Positions 33,861-42,437 of a DNA stretch of 64,000 nucleotides are shown here, piece after piece; position 1 is the stretch's first letter; the number at the start of each line of letters is the position of its first letter. The translations under genes were made by a program, and so were the position numbers. Origin of the DNA: Actinoplanes octamycinicus (lineage in GTDB: Bacteria; Actinomycetota; Actinomycetes; Mycobacteriales; Micromonosporaceae). The notes under the pieces were generated by a model, which searched no databases, was not told the origin of the DNA, and saw nothing but the letters and a program-made list of their open reading frames with translations. The stretch is from assembly GCF_014205225.1 (NCBI RefSeq), contig NZ_JACHNB010000001.1, positions 6,057,501 to 6,121,500 of the forward strand, written 5' to 3'.

Positions 33861-35600
33861 TCACGCGTTGAGGAAGGTCAGCGACTGCCGCTGGCGTGCG
33901 ATGAGACTCGCGTAGGGGCCGCCGGCCAGGCTGAGCTCCTCGTGCGTGCCGATCTCCTGGATCCGGCCGGCGCCGACGACGGCGATCCGGCCGGCCAGGC
34001 GCAGCAGCGGCCACCGGTGGCTGACCAGCAGCGCGGTCGAGCCGCGCAGCTCGGCCTCCAGCGTGTCGATCATGGCGGCTTCCTGGTCGGCGTCGAGGGC
34101 GGCGGTCGGTTCGTCGAGCACGTAGAGGCCGTGGCCGCCGAGGAGCAGGCGGGCGAACATCACCCGCTGCCACTCGCCGCCGGACAGCGCCCGCCCGTGC
34201 TCGTCGGTGCCGAACTGCTGGGAGATCTCCGAGTCCAGCCCGTGCGGCAGCCGGGCGGCGATCCGGTCGACGCCGGCCAGCCGGGCCGCCCGGTCCACCT
34301 CGTGCCGTGACCGGCCGCGGAACCGGTCGATGTTGTCGCGCAGGCTGGCCTCCAGCCGGACCGGTTCCTGCAGCATGAGCCGCAGCGTCGCGGCCAGCTC
34401 GTCCGGGTCGTGGTCGCGCACGTCGCGCCCGTCCAGCAGGACCGCCCCGCGGGTCGGGCGGTGCACGCCGAGCAGCAGTTTCAGCGCCGTGGTCTTGCCG
34501 GACCCGTTCGCCCCGACCAAGCACACCGTCTCGCCCGGCACGACGTCCAGGGTGAAGTCGCGCAGGCTCCACGGCGCCCCGGGCGAGTAGCGGAAGGACA
34601 CCTCGTCGAAGGTCACCGACGGGCTGCGGCCGGGAACCAGCCGGGGCGGGTCGGCGGGCACCGGATGGGCGTGCTCGCGGACAGTGGCCCGCAGCCGGTC
34701 CGCGCGGCGCCGTTCCAGGGTCGCCTCGCGCAGCGTGCCGGCGCCCTGCAACGCCGTGCCGAGGCTGGCCTGCAACGCGCCGAAGCCGACGATGACCAGC
34801 GACAGCTGCCCGGCCGAGCGGACCGTTCCGGAGAGCAGCCCGACGATCACGACACCCGCGGTGACCAGGTGCGGGAGGGCCACGATCGCCATCCCGGACC
34901 GGGCCAGGGCCCGGTCCACGCCGCGCTCGATCACGGCGATCCGGGCGATCAGGGCCCCGCCGGCGGCGCGCAGGGCGCCGGTGGCGCGGCCGGCCATCAG
35001 CTCGGCCAGCGAGCCCGGGTGGGACAGGACGTGGCGCAGGTAGCCGAGCCGCCGGTCGAGCACGCTGGTGGCGGCCGCGCCGGCGTGCGAGCGGGCCCCG
35101 TTGCGCAGGTGGAACGGCGCGGTGACCGCGGCGACCAGCAGCGCCACCACGCCGAGCTGCCAGCCGAGCGTGGCGATCGCCGAGCCGAGCAGCGTGCCGC
35201 CGAGCACGCCCTGCAGCAGCATGGCCGCGGCCTGCAGCCGGGACACCCGGTGCCGTTCGCCGCCCTCGACGCCCAGGTGGACGATCTCCTGGGTGGCGCC
35301 GTTCTCGTACATGCCGAGGTCGCGGCACCTCTCCAGGGTCGCGCTGGTCCGGGCGTGCTCGACGGCGCGGTTGGCCCGGTGGAAGGCCTGCTGGGCGGTG
35401 CCCGAGAGGATCTGCAGCCAGCCCTGGGCGATCCGGGCGCCGACCACCGCGATCAGCAGCGGGATCACCGCGGCCGCGCGGGTCATCGCGTCGACCGCGC
35501 GGGCCAGCGCCAGCGTTTCGATCACCGGCATCAGCCCGGCCAGACCGGCGAGGGTCAGCGCGACGGCGGCGGGCCGGCCGAGCGACGGGCGGCGGGTCAC
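33861..35600 (-). CDS. ABC exporter (membrane plus ATPase) of the peptide locus
   Basis: A 579-residue half-size exporter. Residues 1-300 contain about five or six membrane segments; residues 330-579 are the ATPase with Walker A LVGANGSGKTTALKLL, signature LSGGEWQRVMFARLLL and YVLDEPTAALD. It lacks the C39 peptidase domain of classic bacteriocin exporters, fitting with a separate S26 peptidase. GTG 35600 overlaps the peptidase stop by four bases (GTGA). It is the last gene of the five-gene operon and probably exports the Cys-rich peptide. Confidence 0.9.
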   Translation of the reverse strand: MTRRPSLGRPAAVALTLAGLAGLMPVIETLALARAVDAMTRAAAVIPLLIAVVGARIAQGWLQILSGTAQQAFHRANRAVEHARTSATLERCRDLGMYENGATQEIVHLGVEGGERHRVSRLQAAAMLLQGVLGGTLLGSAIATLGWQLGVVALLVAAVTAPFHLRNGARSHAGAAATSVLDRRLGYLRHVLSHPGSLAELMAGRATGALRAAGGALIARIAVIERGVDRALARSGMAIVALPHLVTAGVVIVGLLSGTVRSAGQLSLVIVGFGALQASLGTALQGAGTLREATLERRRADRLRATVREHAHPVPADPPRLVPGRSPSVTFDEVSFRYSPGAPWSLRDFTLDVVPGETVCLVGANGSGKTTALKLLLGVHRPTRGAVLLDGRDVRDHDPDELAATLRLMLQEPVRLEASLRDNIDRFRGRSRHEVDRAARLAGVDRIAARLPHGLDSEISQQFGTDEHGRALSGGEWQRVMFARLLLGGHGLYVLDEPTAALDADQEAAMIDTLEAELRGSTALLVSHRWPLLRLAGRIAVVGAGRIQEIGTHEELSLAGGPYASLIARQRQSLTFLNA

Positions 35601-35974
35601 GCCGCGACCCGGAGGCCATCGAGCCGCCGCCACCTGGCCGGTGGCGCCACGATCCGGCGGGCGATCCCGACCACCTCGTCCGGGTGCACCGGGCCCAGCT
35701 GCTCGGGGGTCTTGCTCAACCCGGTCCCGGCGACGCGCAGCCGGCCGCCGGTCGTACCGATGATGACTTTGACCAGCAGGCCGATCGGCCTGCGGAAGAC
35801 GACGATGTCCCCGGTCGCCGGCGGCTGCCCGCTGGTGTCGACGAGCAGCACGTCACCGTCGCGCAGCGAGGGCTCCATGCTGGCCCCGACGACCATCACC
35901 AATGTCCACGTACGGCGGCGAGGCCGGGAGACTCGTCCCGACCAAGCACGCGCCCGGCCCCGTCCCCGTGTCAT
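35597..35974 (-). CDS. S26 family signal peptidase-like protein
   Basis: A 125-residue, unusually short S26 peptidase. The catalytic Ser is in VVGASMEPSLRDGD (Ser32), and the general-base Lys in RRPIGLLVKVIIG (Lys69). The N-terminus is Arg-rich with a short hydrophobic stretch (TWTLVMVVG) that may dip into the membrane. It begins seven bases after the six-Cys peptide gene and overlaps the ABC gene, so it is likely dedicated to that peptide. Confidence 0.88.
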   Translation of the reverse strand: MTRGRGRARAWSGRVSRPRRRTWTLVMVVGASMEPSLRDGDVLLVDTSGQPPATGDIVVFRRPIGLLVKVIIGTTGGRLRVAGTGLSKTPEQLGPVHPDEVVGIARRIVAPPARWRRLDGLRVAA

Positions 35975-35981
35975 GGCAGGC

Positions 35982-36164
35982 TCAGCACTCGTGCGGCTTG
36001 CACGACGTCCAGTAGTCGTAGGCCGGGTAGCCCGGGCTGTACCAGCACTGATAGTGGAACTTGCAGCCGGTGCCGCAGCTCCGGCTGCCGATGAAGTCGC
36101 AGTAGAGGGCGTGGGCCGGCTTGATCCGGAGCAGGGCCGTGACGGCCGTGAGGATCTTGTTCAT
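35982..36164 (-). CDS. Six-cysteine secreted peptide precursor
   Basis: A 60-residue precursor. A leader of about 19 residues (basic MNK, hydrophobic ILTAVTALL, then RIKPAHA) ends in AHA, a plausible signal-peptidase site. The mature part would be about 41 residues with Cys at 22, 30, 34, 40, 55 and 60, the last being the C-terminus, and many aromatics (HYQCWYSPGYPAYDYW). Six Cys suggests three disulfides or other cross-links. ATG 36164 has AAAGGA seven bases upstream. Flanked by redox proteins, peptidase and exporter. No homologue is known to me. Confidence 0.85.
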   Translation of the reverse strand: MNKILTAVTALLRIKPAHALYCDFIGSRSCGTGCKFHYQCWYSPGYPAYDYWTSCKPHEC

Positions 36165-36199
36165 GGTGCGTCCTTTCGTTGTCGGATTCCGCCGCGCGG

Positions 36200-36700
36200 T
36201 CACACCCGCGCGGACATCGCCGCGATCCAGGCGCGGTCCTCGCACAGGCCACCGCGGATCACCTCGTTGCCACGCAGGACGAGGTAGGTCGGGGTGGCGC
36301 GGACTCGGGCCTCCTGGATCATCAGCTGCTTCTGCTCCGGGCTCGGATGAAGCCAGGAGAATCGGGCGTCGACGCGGGCCCGGAACCGGTCGTGGTCGGA
36401 CCGGGACCGACCGGACAGGTCGACGAGCAGCACGTCGGCCAGGTCCGAGTGCTGCAGTTCACCGAGGGCCCGGGAGCAGCCCTCACATTCGTCGGTGAGG
36501 AACAGCACCGACAGATCGTGGGGCGCGACGGGCAGGCCGGCCCGCATCCGGTCGACCGACGAGGCGGCCTCGGCGACCGGCGGCCCCGCCATGCCGCCCG
36601 TCCGCGCGGACCGTTGCAGGATGTCGCCCATGCGCAGCAGCAGCGCCCCGACCGCTACGGTGTTGAGCAAAGTGAGCGTCCACAGCAGCGCGGTGCTCAT
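36200..36700 (-). CDS. Membrane-anchored thioredoxin-like protein
   Basis: A 166-residue protein with an N-terminal membrane anchor (residues 4-22), then a thioredoxin-like domain with redox motif CEGC (Cys72, Cys75) preceded by LSVLFLTDE and the cis-Pro loop ATPTYLVLRG (about 140). It resembles MauD/TlpA proteins, which move electrons to or from secreted Cys pairs. Its ATG overlaps the MauE-like stop by one base (TGATG). It probably oxidises or isomerises disulfides of the adjacent peptide. Confidence 0.85.
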   Translation of the reverse strand: MSTALLWTLTLLNTVAVGALLLRMGDILQRSARTGGMAGPPVAEAASSVDRMRAGLPVAPHDLSVLFLTDECEGCSRALGELQHSDLADVLLVDLSGRSRSDHDRFRARVDARFSWLHPSPEQKQLMIQEARVRATPTYLVLRGNEVIRGGLCEDRAWIAAMSARV

Positions 36701-37188
36701 CAGGTCGCCTCGGCGACGACGCGAACGGCTTTCACGAGGACCTCGATTCGGATCAGGGCCAGGCTCAGCACCACGCCGAGACCGATGTCGATCACCGGGG
36801 AGACGAGCACCACCGGCCCGGCGACCAGCACCAGCAGAGCCAGGACCAAGAGCAGGCAATTGCGGAGTACGCCGAAGCGCGGTGACGTCCGGGCGGCCGG
36901 GCCGAAGCAGCGGCAGTCACCACGCCCGTCCCGCAGGGACCGTACGGTCACGCCGGTGAGCAGCGTCAACGCGGCGACCGAGGCGGCGGCCCCGGCGACC
37001 GGCGCGGCGAGCAGCAGGACCGCCCAGCCGAGCTCGGCCACCACCACCGCCGGGGCGAGGACCGCGGCGACCGGCGGTGGCAGCCCGAACAACTCGGACA
37101 GCTCCCGGCCGAAAGCGGCGTTCCCGCCCCGGATCTTGCCGATCGCGGCCGCGAGCACCACCGCGGCGATCAGAACCGATGCGCTCAT
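36700..37188 (-). CDS. MauE/DoxX-like redox membrane protein
   Basis: A 162-residue protein with four hydrophobic segments and the motif GDCRCFG (Cys92, Cys94), characteristic of MauE-type proteins that pair with MauD during disulfide formation in the methylamine dehydrogenase small subunit. It is first in the operon with the thioredoxin-like protein, six-Cys peptide, S26 peptidase and ABC exporter. No methylamine dehydrogenase genes are present, so its client is more likely the six-Cys peptide. Confidence 0.85.
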   Translation of the reverse strand: MSASVLIAAVVLAAAIGKIRGGNAAFGRELSELFGLPPPVAAVLAPAVVVAELGWAVLLLAAPVAGAAASVAALTLLTGVTVRSLRDGRGDCRCFGPAARTSPRFGVLRNCLLLVLALLVLVAGPVVLVSPVIDIGLGVVLSLALIRIEVLVKAVRVVAEAT

Positions 37189-37248
37189 GAACCCGGTGTA
37201 GCCGCGCCGGAGTTGTCTCGCCCCTGCTCAGAGCGGTCAGACAAACAA

Positions 37249-37265
37249 CACTGGACAACCCAGTG
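37249..37265. promoter_or_regulatory. Inverted repeat between peptide operon and STAND gene
   Basis: CACTGG-acaac-CCAGTG is a perfect 6-bp inverted repeat in the 117-bp region between the divergent starts at 37188 and 37306, within a relatively AT-rich stretch with several ACAA/TTGT words. It is a candidate operator for both units. Confidence 0.5.
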
Positions 37266-37305
37266 ACAATTGGCGATGAATGTCCACGGTTGCCGGAGGT
37301 GGGCG

Positions 37306-40300
37306 ATGCCAAGGCCGGAGCGGCCGCTGGAGGGCCAGGGTGGCCCGGTCGAGGAGCTGGCGGCCGGGCTGCGGGCGTTGCGCGACAAGGCCGGCACGCC
37401 CGGGTACCGGCAGATGGCCGCGCGGGCGAACTACTCGGTGGCGACGCTGTCCGCGGCGGCGTCCGGCCGGCGGCTGCCGACCCTCGAGGTGACCCTGGCG
37501 TACGTCGCGGCGTGCGACGGCGACCCGCAGGAGTGGGAGCGGCGCTGGCGGGAGGCGAAACGGCTGAGCGTGTCGGCGGTCGAGGAGACCGGCAACGGCC
37601 GCGGGGCGCCGCCGCCGTATCCCGGGCTGGCGATGTTCCAGCCGGCGGACGCCGAGGTGTTCTTCGGTCGGGACGAGCTGGTCGGCGAGCTGACCCGGCG
37701 GTTGCGGGCGCGCCGGTTCCTGGCGGTGTTCGGGGCGTCCGGCGCCGGCAAGTCCTCGGTGGTCCGGGCCGGGCTGGTGCCGGCCATGGGCGGACCGGCG
37801 GTGGTGTTCACGCCGGGGACGCACCCGATGGCCGAGCTGGCGGTGCAGCTGGGCCGGCACGCCGGGGTGCCGGCCGGCGGGCTGCTGGACGAGTTGCGGG
37901 CCGATCCGGAGCGGGCGCCGCTGATCGTCCGGCAGGGGCTGCACGGCGTACCGGCAGATGTTGATCTTTTGGTGGTGGTGGATCAGTTCGAGGAGGTCTT
38001 CGCGGCCTGCCCGGACGCGGCCGAGCGGGCCGGCTTCGTCGCGGCGCTGCTGGCGATGTGCCGGGAGCCGGACGGCCGGGCGCGGGTGGTGCTGACCGTG
38101 CGCGCCGACCACTACGCCCGGTTCACCGAGTACCCGCGGCTGCTGGCCGCACTCACCGACGCGCAGGTGCTGATCGGCGGGATGAGCCCGGCCGAGCTGC
38201 GCGAAGCGGTGACCAGACCGGCCGAGGTGCGCGGCGCCCGGGTCGAGGGCGCGCTGGTGGCCACCATCGTGGCCGAGGTGGCCGACTCGCCCGGCGCGTT
38301 GCCGCTCGCGGCGCACGCGTTGCGCGAGGCCTGGGACCGGCGGCAGGGCGCGATCGTCACGCTGGCCGGCTACCGGGCGGCCGGTGGCGTGGCCGGGGCG
38401 GTCGCGCGCACCGCCGAGCAGGCCTACGAGCGGCTCGGCGAGCCGGAACGGGTGGCCGCCCAGCGGCTGCTGCTGCGGATGGTCGACGTGGGGCCGGACG
38501 GGTTGATCACCCGGCGGCGGCTGACCCGGGCCGAACGGGACACCATCGACCGGGCGACCGCGGTCGTCGACGCCTTCGCCGCCGCCCGGCTGGTGAGCGT
38601 CGACCGGGACACCGTGGAGATCGCGCACGAGGCGCTGATCCGGGCGTGGCCGCGGCTGTGCGGCTGGGTCGAGGAGAGCCGGGCCGGGCTGCGGCTGCAC
38701 CGGCAGCTCACCGAGGCGGCGGCGGCCTGGGAGTCGCTGGACCGCGACGAGGGCGCGCTCTACCGGGGCGTGCGGCTGTCCGCGACGGCGGACGCGGGCG
38801 TGCTCGACCTGGCTCCGGCCGAGCGGGAGTTCCTGGAGGCCAGCCTCGCGCTGCGGGACCGGGAGGCGCGCGGGCGGCAGCGGCGCACCCGCTGGCTGGT
38901 CAGCGCGCTCGCCGCGGGCCTGGCGGTGGTCTGCGTGCTGGCCACCGGTGCGGTGGTGGCGGCCCGGCAGGCGGCGTCCGAACGGGACCGGGCGGTGGCG
39001 CGGGAACTGGCGGCCGCCTCGCGGGCCGAACGGATGGCCGATCCGGAACTCGCGCTGCTGCTGGCGCAGCGGGCGTACCGGCTGCATCCGGACCCGGAGA
39101 CGGAGTCGGTGCTGCGGCAGGGCACGGCCGACGCCCGGGTGATGGCCACGATGAGCATGGCCACCCAGGTCACCTCGGTGGCGATCAGCGGCAACCAGGT
39201 CGCCGGCGCGGACACCGACGGCATGGTCCGGGTCTGGGACCTGCAGGGCCGGACACCGCCGCTGACCGCGCCGGTCCCCGGTGTCTTCGTCGCCGGCGGC
39301 CCGGACGGGCGGCTGGCGATCACCCGGTTCAGCCCGGCCTCCGGCACCACCCAGATCGTGCTGTGGCGGCCGGGGGAGAACACCACCCGCCCGCTGGAAC
39401 CGCTGGTGCCCACCGGCATGGCCCGATTGGCCTACAGCCCGTCCGGCCGCTGGGTGGCCGCGATCGGCGCCGACTCGCGGGTGCACGTCTGGGACACCAC
39501 CCGTCCGGGATGGCACCGGACGCTGCGCTACACCGGGTTCGCCGGCGGCCTCTCCTTCAGCGGCGCCGGCCGGCTGGCGCTGGCCTCGGACGACGGCACC
39601 ATCCGCGTCTGGGACGTCAACGGCAGCGCCGCACCGCTGCTGATCCGTCAGCCGGCCGAGACCTCGCCCGTCTCGGTGGCGTTCAGCCTGGACGGCAGCC
39701 GGATCGCCGTCGCCGGCTTCGGCAAGGTCACCGTCTGGCCGGCCGACGGGCGGGCCGGCTCGCAGACCTACCGTGGCCCGGAGACCTGGTACGGCAAGGT
39801 GGCGTTCACCCGGGACGGCAGCCGGATCGCCGCGGCCACCGACGAGCGGACCGTGCGGATCTGGGACGTCGCCGACACCACCACCGGCACCCTGCTGCGC
39901 GGCCACCACGGCACGGTGCAGGACCTGGCGTTCAGCGGGGACGGCCGCCGGCTGGTCACCGGTGGCAGCGACGCCACCGTCCGGGTGTGGGACACCAGCG
40001 CCGGTGCCGATCCGGCGCCGATCACCCTGGCCTCCGCGCCCGGCGAGTTGCCCCGGCTCAGCGACGACGGCGCCTACGCGGCCACCGTCTCCAGGCCCGG
40101 CACCGTCTCGGTGATCTCGACCGGGACCCGGCTCACCGTGGCGACCCTGCGGCACGCCGCGCCGGACCTGCGGTTCCTGGCCGTCAGCCGGGACGGCCGC
40201 GGCGTCGCCGGCACCGTCGGCGAGCAGATCCACTGGTGGCGGGCCGGTGACGGGGCCGGCCCGGCGGTCCGGGAGTGCCCGCGCCGATCGCAGGTGACCA

Positions 40301-40971
40301 CCAACAGCGCTGCCTTCAGCGCCGACGGGACTGTGCTCGCGGTGGACTGCGGCGACGGCGAGATGATGCTGTGGCGGGCCGGGAACCCGCGGGTGGCCGA
40401 CCGGATCAGCGGCTACGGGCCGATCGCGATCAGCCCGGACGCCACCCTGGTGGCCCTGTCGCAGAGCACCAACGACGTGGTGCTCTGGGATCCGGCGGCG
40501 GGCCGGGCGGTGCGGACCCTGCGCAGCCAGAGCATGACCGCCGACCACATCCGATTCAGCCCGGACGGCCGGCTGCTGGCCGCGGTCGGCGAGGACGGCG
40601 CGGTCCGGGTCTGGTCGGTGACCGGCGACGGCGAACCGGTGGTGCTCACCGGCGCGATCGAGCACCTGACCGCGATCGCGTTCAGCCCGGACGGCCGGCT
40701 GATCGCCGGGGTCGGCACCGACGACGTGGTCCGGGTGTGGAACACCGACGGCACCGGGGAGGCGCTCACCTTCGACCATCCGACCGGGGCACGGCAGCTG
40801 GCCTTCAGCGCCGACGGCCGCCGGCTGATCAGCCTCTCCGCGACGACCGTGCGGGTCACCCCGTGCGAGGCCTGCGGCTCGATCGACGAGGTGCTGTCCC
40901 TGGCCCACCAGCGCACCACCCGAGACTTCACCCCGCAGGAACGCGCGAAGTACCTCCGCGAGCCCGGCTAG
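37306..40971 (+). CDS. HTH-nSTAND1-WD40 protein
   Basis: A 1221-residue protein. Residues 10-75 are an HTH-like domain (LRALRDKAGTPGYRQMAARA, LEVTLAYVAAC). Residues 100-520 form an nSTAND1 NTPase (FFGRDELVGELTRRL, Walker A VFGASGAGKSSVVRAG). One membrane helix is near 527-550 (WLVSALAAGLAVVCVLAT). The C-terminal 600 residues form WD40 propellers. STAND proteins are ATP-driven switches in signalling and conflict. ATG 37306 has GGAGGT five bases upstream. Divergent from the peptide operon, so a regulatory link is plausible. Confidence 0.9.
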   Translation: MPRPERPLEGQGGPVEELAAGLRALRDKAGTPGYRQMAARANYSVATLSAAASGRRLPTLEVTLAYVAACDGDPQEWERRWREAKRLSVSAVEETGNGRGAPPPYPGLAMFQPADAEVFFGRDELVGELTRRLRARRFLAVFGASGAGKSSVVRAGLVPAMGGPAVVFTPGTHPMAELAVQLGRHAGVPAGGLLDELRADPERAPLIVRQGLHGVPADVDLLVVVDQFEEVFAACPDAAERAGFVAALLAMCREPDGRARVVLTVRADHYARFTEYPRLLAALTDAQVLIGGMSPAELREAVTRPAEVRGARVEGALVATIVAEVADSPGALPLAAHALREAWDRRQGAIVTLAGYRAAGGVAGAVARTAEQAYERLGEPERVAAQRLLLRMVDVGPDGLITRRRLTRAERDTIDRATAVVDAFAAARLVSVDRDTVEIAHEALIRAWPRLCGWVEESRAGLRLHRQLTEAAAAWESLDRDEGALYRGVRLSATADAGVLDLAPAEREFLEASLALRDREARGRQRRTRWLVSALAAGLAVVCVLATGAVVAARQAASERDRAVARELAAASRAERMADPELALLLAQRAYRLHPDPETESVLRQGTADARVMATMSMATQVTSVAISGNQVAGADTDGMVRVWDLQGRTPPLTAPVPGVFVAGGPDGRLAITRFSPASGTTQIVLWRPGENTTRPLEPLVPTGMARLAYSPSGRWVAAIGADSRVHVWDTTRPGWHRTLRYTGFAGGLSFSGAGRLALASDDGTIRVWDVNGSAAPLLIRQPAETSPVSVAFSLDGSRIAVAGFGKVTVWPADGRAGSQTYRGPETWYGKVAFTRDGSRIAAATDERTVRIWDVADTTTGTLLRGHHGTVQDLAFSGDGRRLVTGGSDATVRVWDTSAGADPAPITLASAPGELPRLSDDGAYAATVSRPGTVSVISTGTRLTVATLRHAAPDLRFLAVSRDGRGVAGTVGEQIHWWRAGDGAGPAVRECPRRSQVTTNSAAFSADGTVLAVDCGDGEMMLWRAGNPRVADRISGYGPIAISPDATLVALSQSTNDVVLWDPAAGRAVRTLRSQSMTADHIRFSPDGRLLAAVGEDGAVRVWSVTGDGEPVVLTGAIEHLTAIAFSPDGRLIAGVGTDDVVRVWNTDGTGEALTFDHPTGARQLAFSADGRRLISLSATTVRVTPCEACGSIDEVLSLAHQRTTRDFTPQERAKYLREPG

Positions 40972-41762
40972 CCCTGCGGTGCCCGGGCGTACAGCTCGCC
41001 GGACCGGTGGCGGGTCGCATCGGCTGTCTTCGGCACGCTCGCTCGGAAGCGGGCCGGGTTCGCCCGGACCGCTATGCCGATGTCGTGTCCCACCGCCGGG
41101 TCGACGACGCAGTGCAGTCCGAGATCGGTGATCCGGCCACCGGCCGGGTGTCCCAGCAGCGGGCGGAGCGAGTCGATGGTGACCTTCCACAGGTTCGGCC
41201 ACGCACGTCGCGGACCCACCACGAACGACAGCTGGAGGGCGATGCCGCCGTACGGCAACGGGCGAGCCGCGGTGATCTGGTTACGGATCTGCTGCCGGAA
41301 GGTCGTGGTGACGATGGACGCCGTCGTCCGGACCTGAAACCGCTGCGATCCGCCCGGATCCGGGACCGGGTGTGCCGGAAGGACCGCGACCGAGGACGTC
41401 CTCGCGTGCCGCTTGCTCACCCACACCGAGACGAACCGGCGGCCGGTCGCCCCGCCGAGCCGGGACACCAGCGGATACGCCAGGCTGTCCAGGTCGTTGG
41501 ACGCCAGCAGCGGGACATCGTCCGGCAATCCGACGTCCACCCGTAACCCCACCGGATCCGGCGTGGCCCGCAGGTCGTCCGCGACGAGCAGGCGGACCTC
41601 GTCGGCGAGCGCCGCCAGCCGCTGCTTGCGGGTGCTTCCGGTGTCCCCGCGACCGGCGAGAGCGGGCGTGACATCGAACGCCTTGCCTGCCACCGGACGC
41701 CCCGCGTAGAAGGCCGGCATGATCGCTGTCGGGGGGCGTCGGGGAACCAGCCGTTGATACAT
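40968..41762 (-). CDS. Uncharacterised protein, possibly RusA-like
   Basis: A 264-residue basic protein beginning MYQRLVPRRPPTAIMPAFYA. A helix-rich segment precedes VGLRVDVGLPDDVPLL and ASNDLDSLAYPLVSRL near residue 112, which recalls the DxDN-type acidic helix of RusA resolvases; the match is weak and the function is unassigned. ATG 41762 has GGAGG seven bases upstream. Its stop overlaps that of the STAND gene by four bases, and a decayed STAND C-terminus lies on its other side. Confidence 0.6.
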   Translation of the reverse strand: MYQRLVPRRPPTAIMPAFYAGRPVAGKAFDVTPALAGRGDTGSTRKQRLAALADEVRLLVADDLRATPDPVGLRVDVGLPDDVPLLASNDLDSLAYPLVSRLGGATGRRFVSVWVSKRHARTSSVAVLPAHPVPDPGGSQRFQVRTTASIVTTTFRQQIRNQITAARPLPYGGIALQLSFVVGPRRAWPNLWKVTIDSLRPLLGHPAGGRITDLGLHCVVDPAVGHDIGIAVRANPARFRASVPKTADATRHRSGELYARAPQG

Positions 41763-41894
41763 GCGCAGTCCTCCGAGGTCCGGCTGCGCGTTCGCCAGCG
41801 GACGCGCAGACTTGCCGTTGCGTCGATTCCTGCGTCGATTCTGGGGCTGACGGGAGTGACCTCGCAAGTCGCGACGAACCTCAGGCGTTGATCG

Positions 41895-42034
41895 ATGTCG
41901 CCGCGGCCGACCGGCCGGGTCATCCGGTGCGAGGCCCGCGGCTCGCAAGACGAGGTGCTGTCCCTGGCCGCCGGTGCACCACCCGGGACCCTCACCGCGC
42001 CGGAGCGAGCCGGGCCGGGTCCCGCCCGGGCTAG
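41895..42034 (+). pseudogene. Remnant of a second STAND/WD40 C-terminus
   Basis: Translation gives VIRCEARGSQDEVLSLAAG and LTAPERA, matching the C-terminus of the intact protein (VTPCEACGSIDEVLSLAHQ and FTPQERA). The DNA ends in a related ccgggctag, but with one extra base so the stop is out of frame. No upstream WD40 coding remains. It is a small relic of duplication or recombination around the gene at 40968-41762. Confidence 0.75.
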
Positions 42035-42219
42035 TTTGCTCTCGACATGGCGTTCCAGATCCCGAGGCCGGCTGCCAGGGCGCCGGCGAAGGCCGCGCCG
42101 CTTATTGCGATTATCTGCCGCAGGGAAGCACCGTCAGCCTGACAGACCCAACCGGCGGTCAGCCCGACCAGTATCGCGAATTGAAGAAGATTGGCAAGAA
42201 TCAGCGTGCGCGTCAGCAT
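42031..42219 (-). CDS. Small two-helix membrane protein
   Basis: A 62-residue protein with two hydrophobic segments (LILANLLQFAILVGLTAGWV and IIAISGAAFAGALAAGLGIW). Function is unknown. TATCTAGT lies six to eight bases upstream of the ATG at 42219 and may be the -10 of a leaderless mRNA. Low-copy hypothetical; the hydrophobic pattern and codon use support coding. Confidence 0.6.
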   Translation of the reverse strand: MLTRTLILANLLQFAILVGLTAGWVCQADGASLRQIIAISGAAFAGALAAGLGIWNAMSRAN

Positions 42220-42437
42220 GCGCCTACTAGATACCCGCGGTATCGCTGGCCGCCAGGCGTAGTCGCTCAAATGGGGGCACGCGGCTCCCTGTCACTTCAA
42301 AGCTATGTCGGCCTGGCCGCATCTGCAATTCCCCGAAAGGTGACAAGTTGAAGTCTGTGCGACCGGCTCTGATACGTTTTCCAGTTGTTTCGGGGTCTCC
42401 TTGGCCCGGCTGATGGCGCACCCGGATCCGCCGGTAT

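Noticed and set aside
35982..36164. Six-Cys peptide considered as a methylamine dehydrogenase light chain
   Set aside because: It is about half the expected length, lacks the many Cys and two Trp positions needed for the TTQ cofactor, and no heavy-chain gene is present; only the maturation genes are similar.
37237..41202. Very long open frame (1321 codons) on the minus strand opposite the STAND gene
   Set aside because: Its product is Arg/Pro/His/Gly-rich with no domain, whereas the plus strand encodes a well-ordered HTH-NTPase-WD40 protein. Long antisense frames are expected at this GC content.
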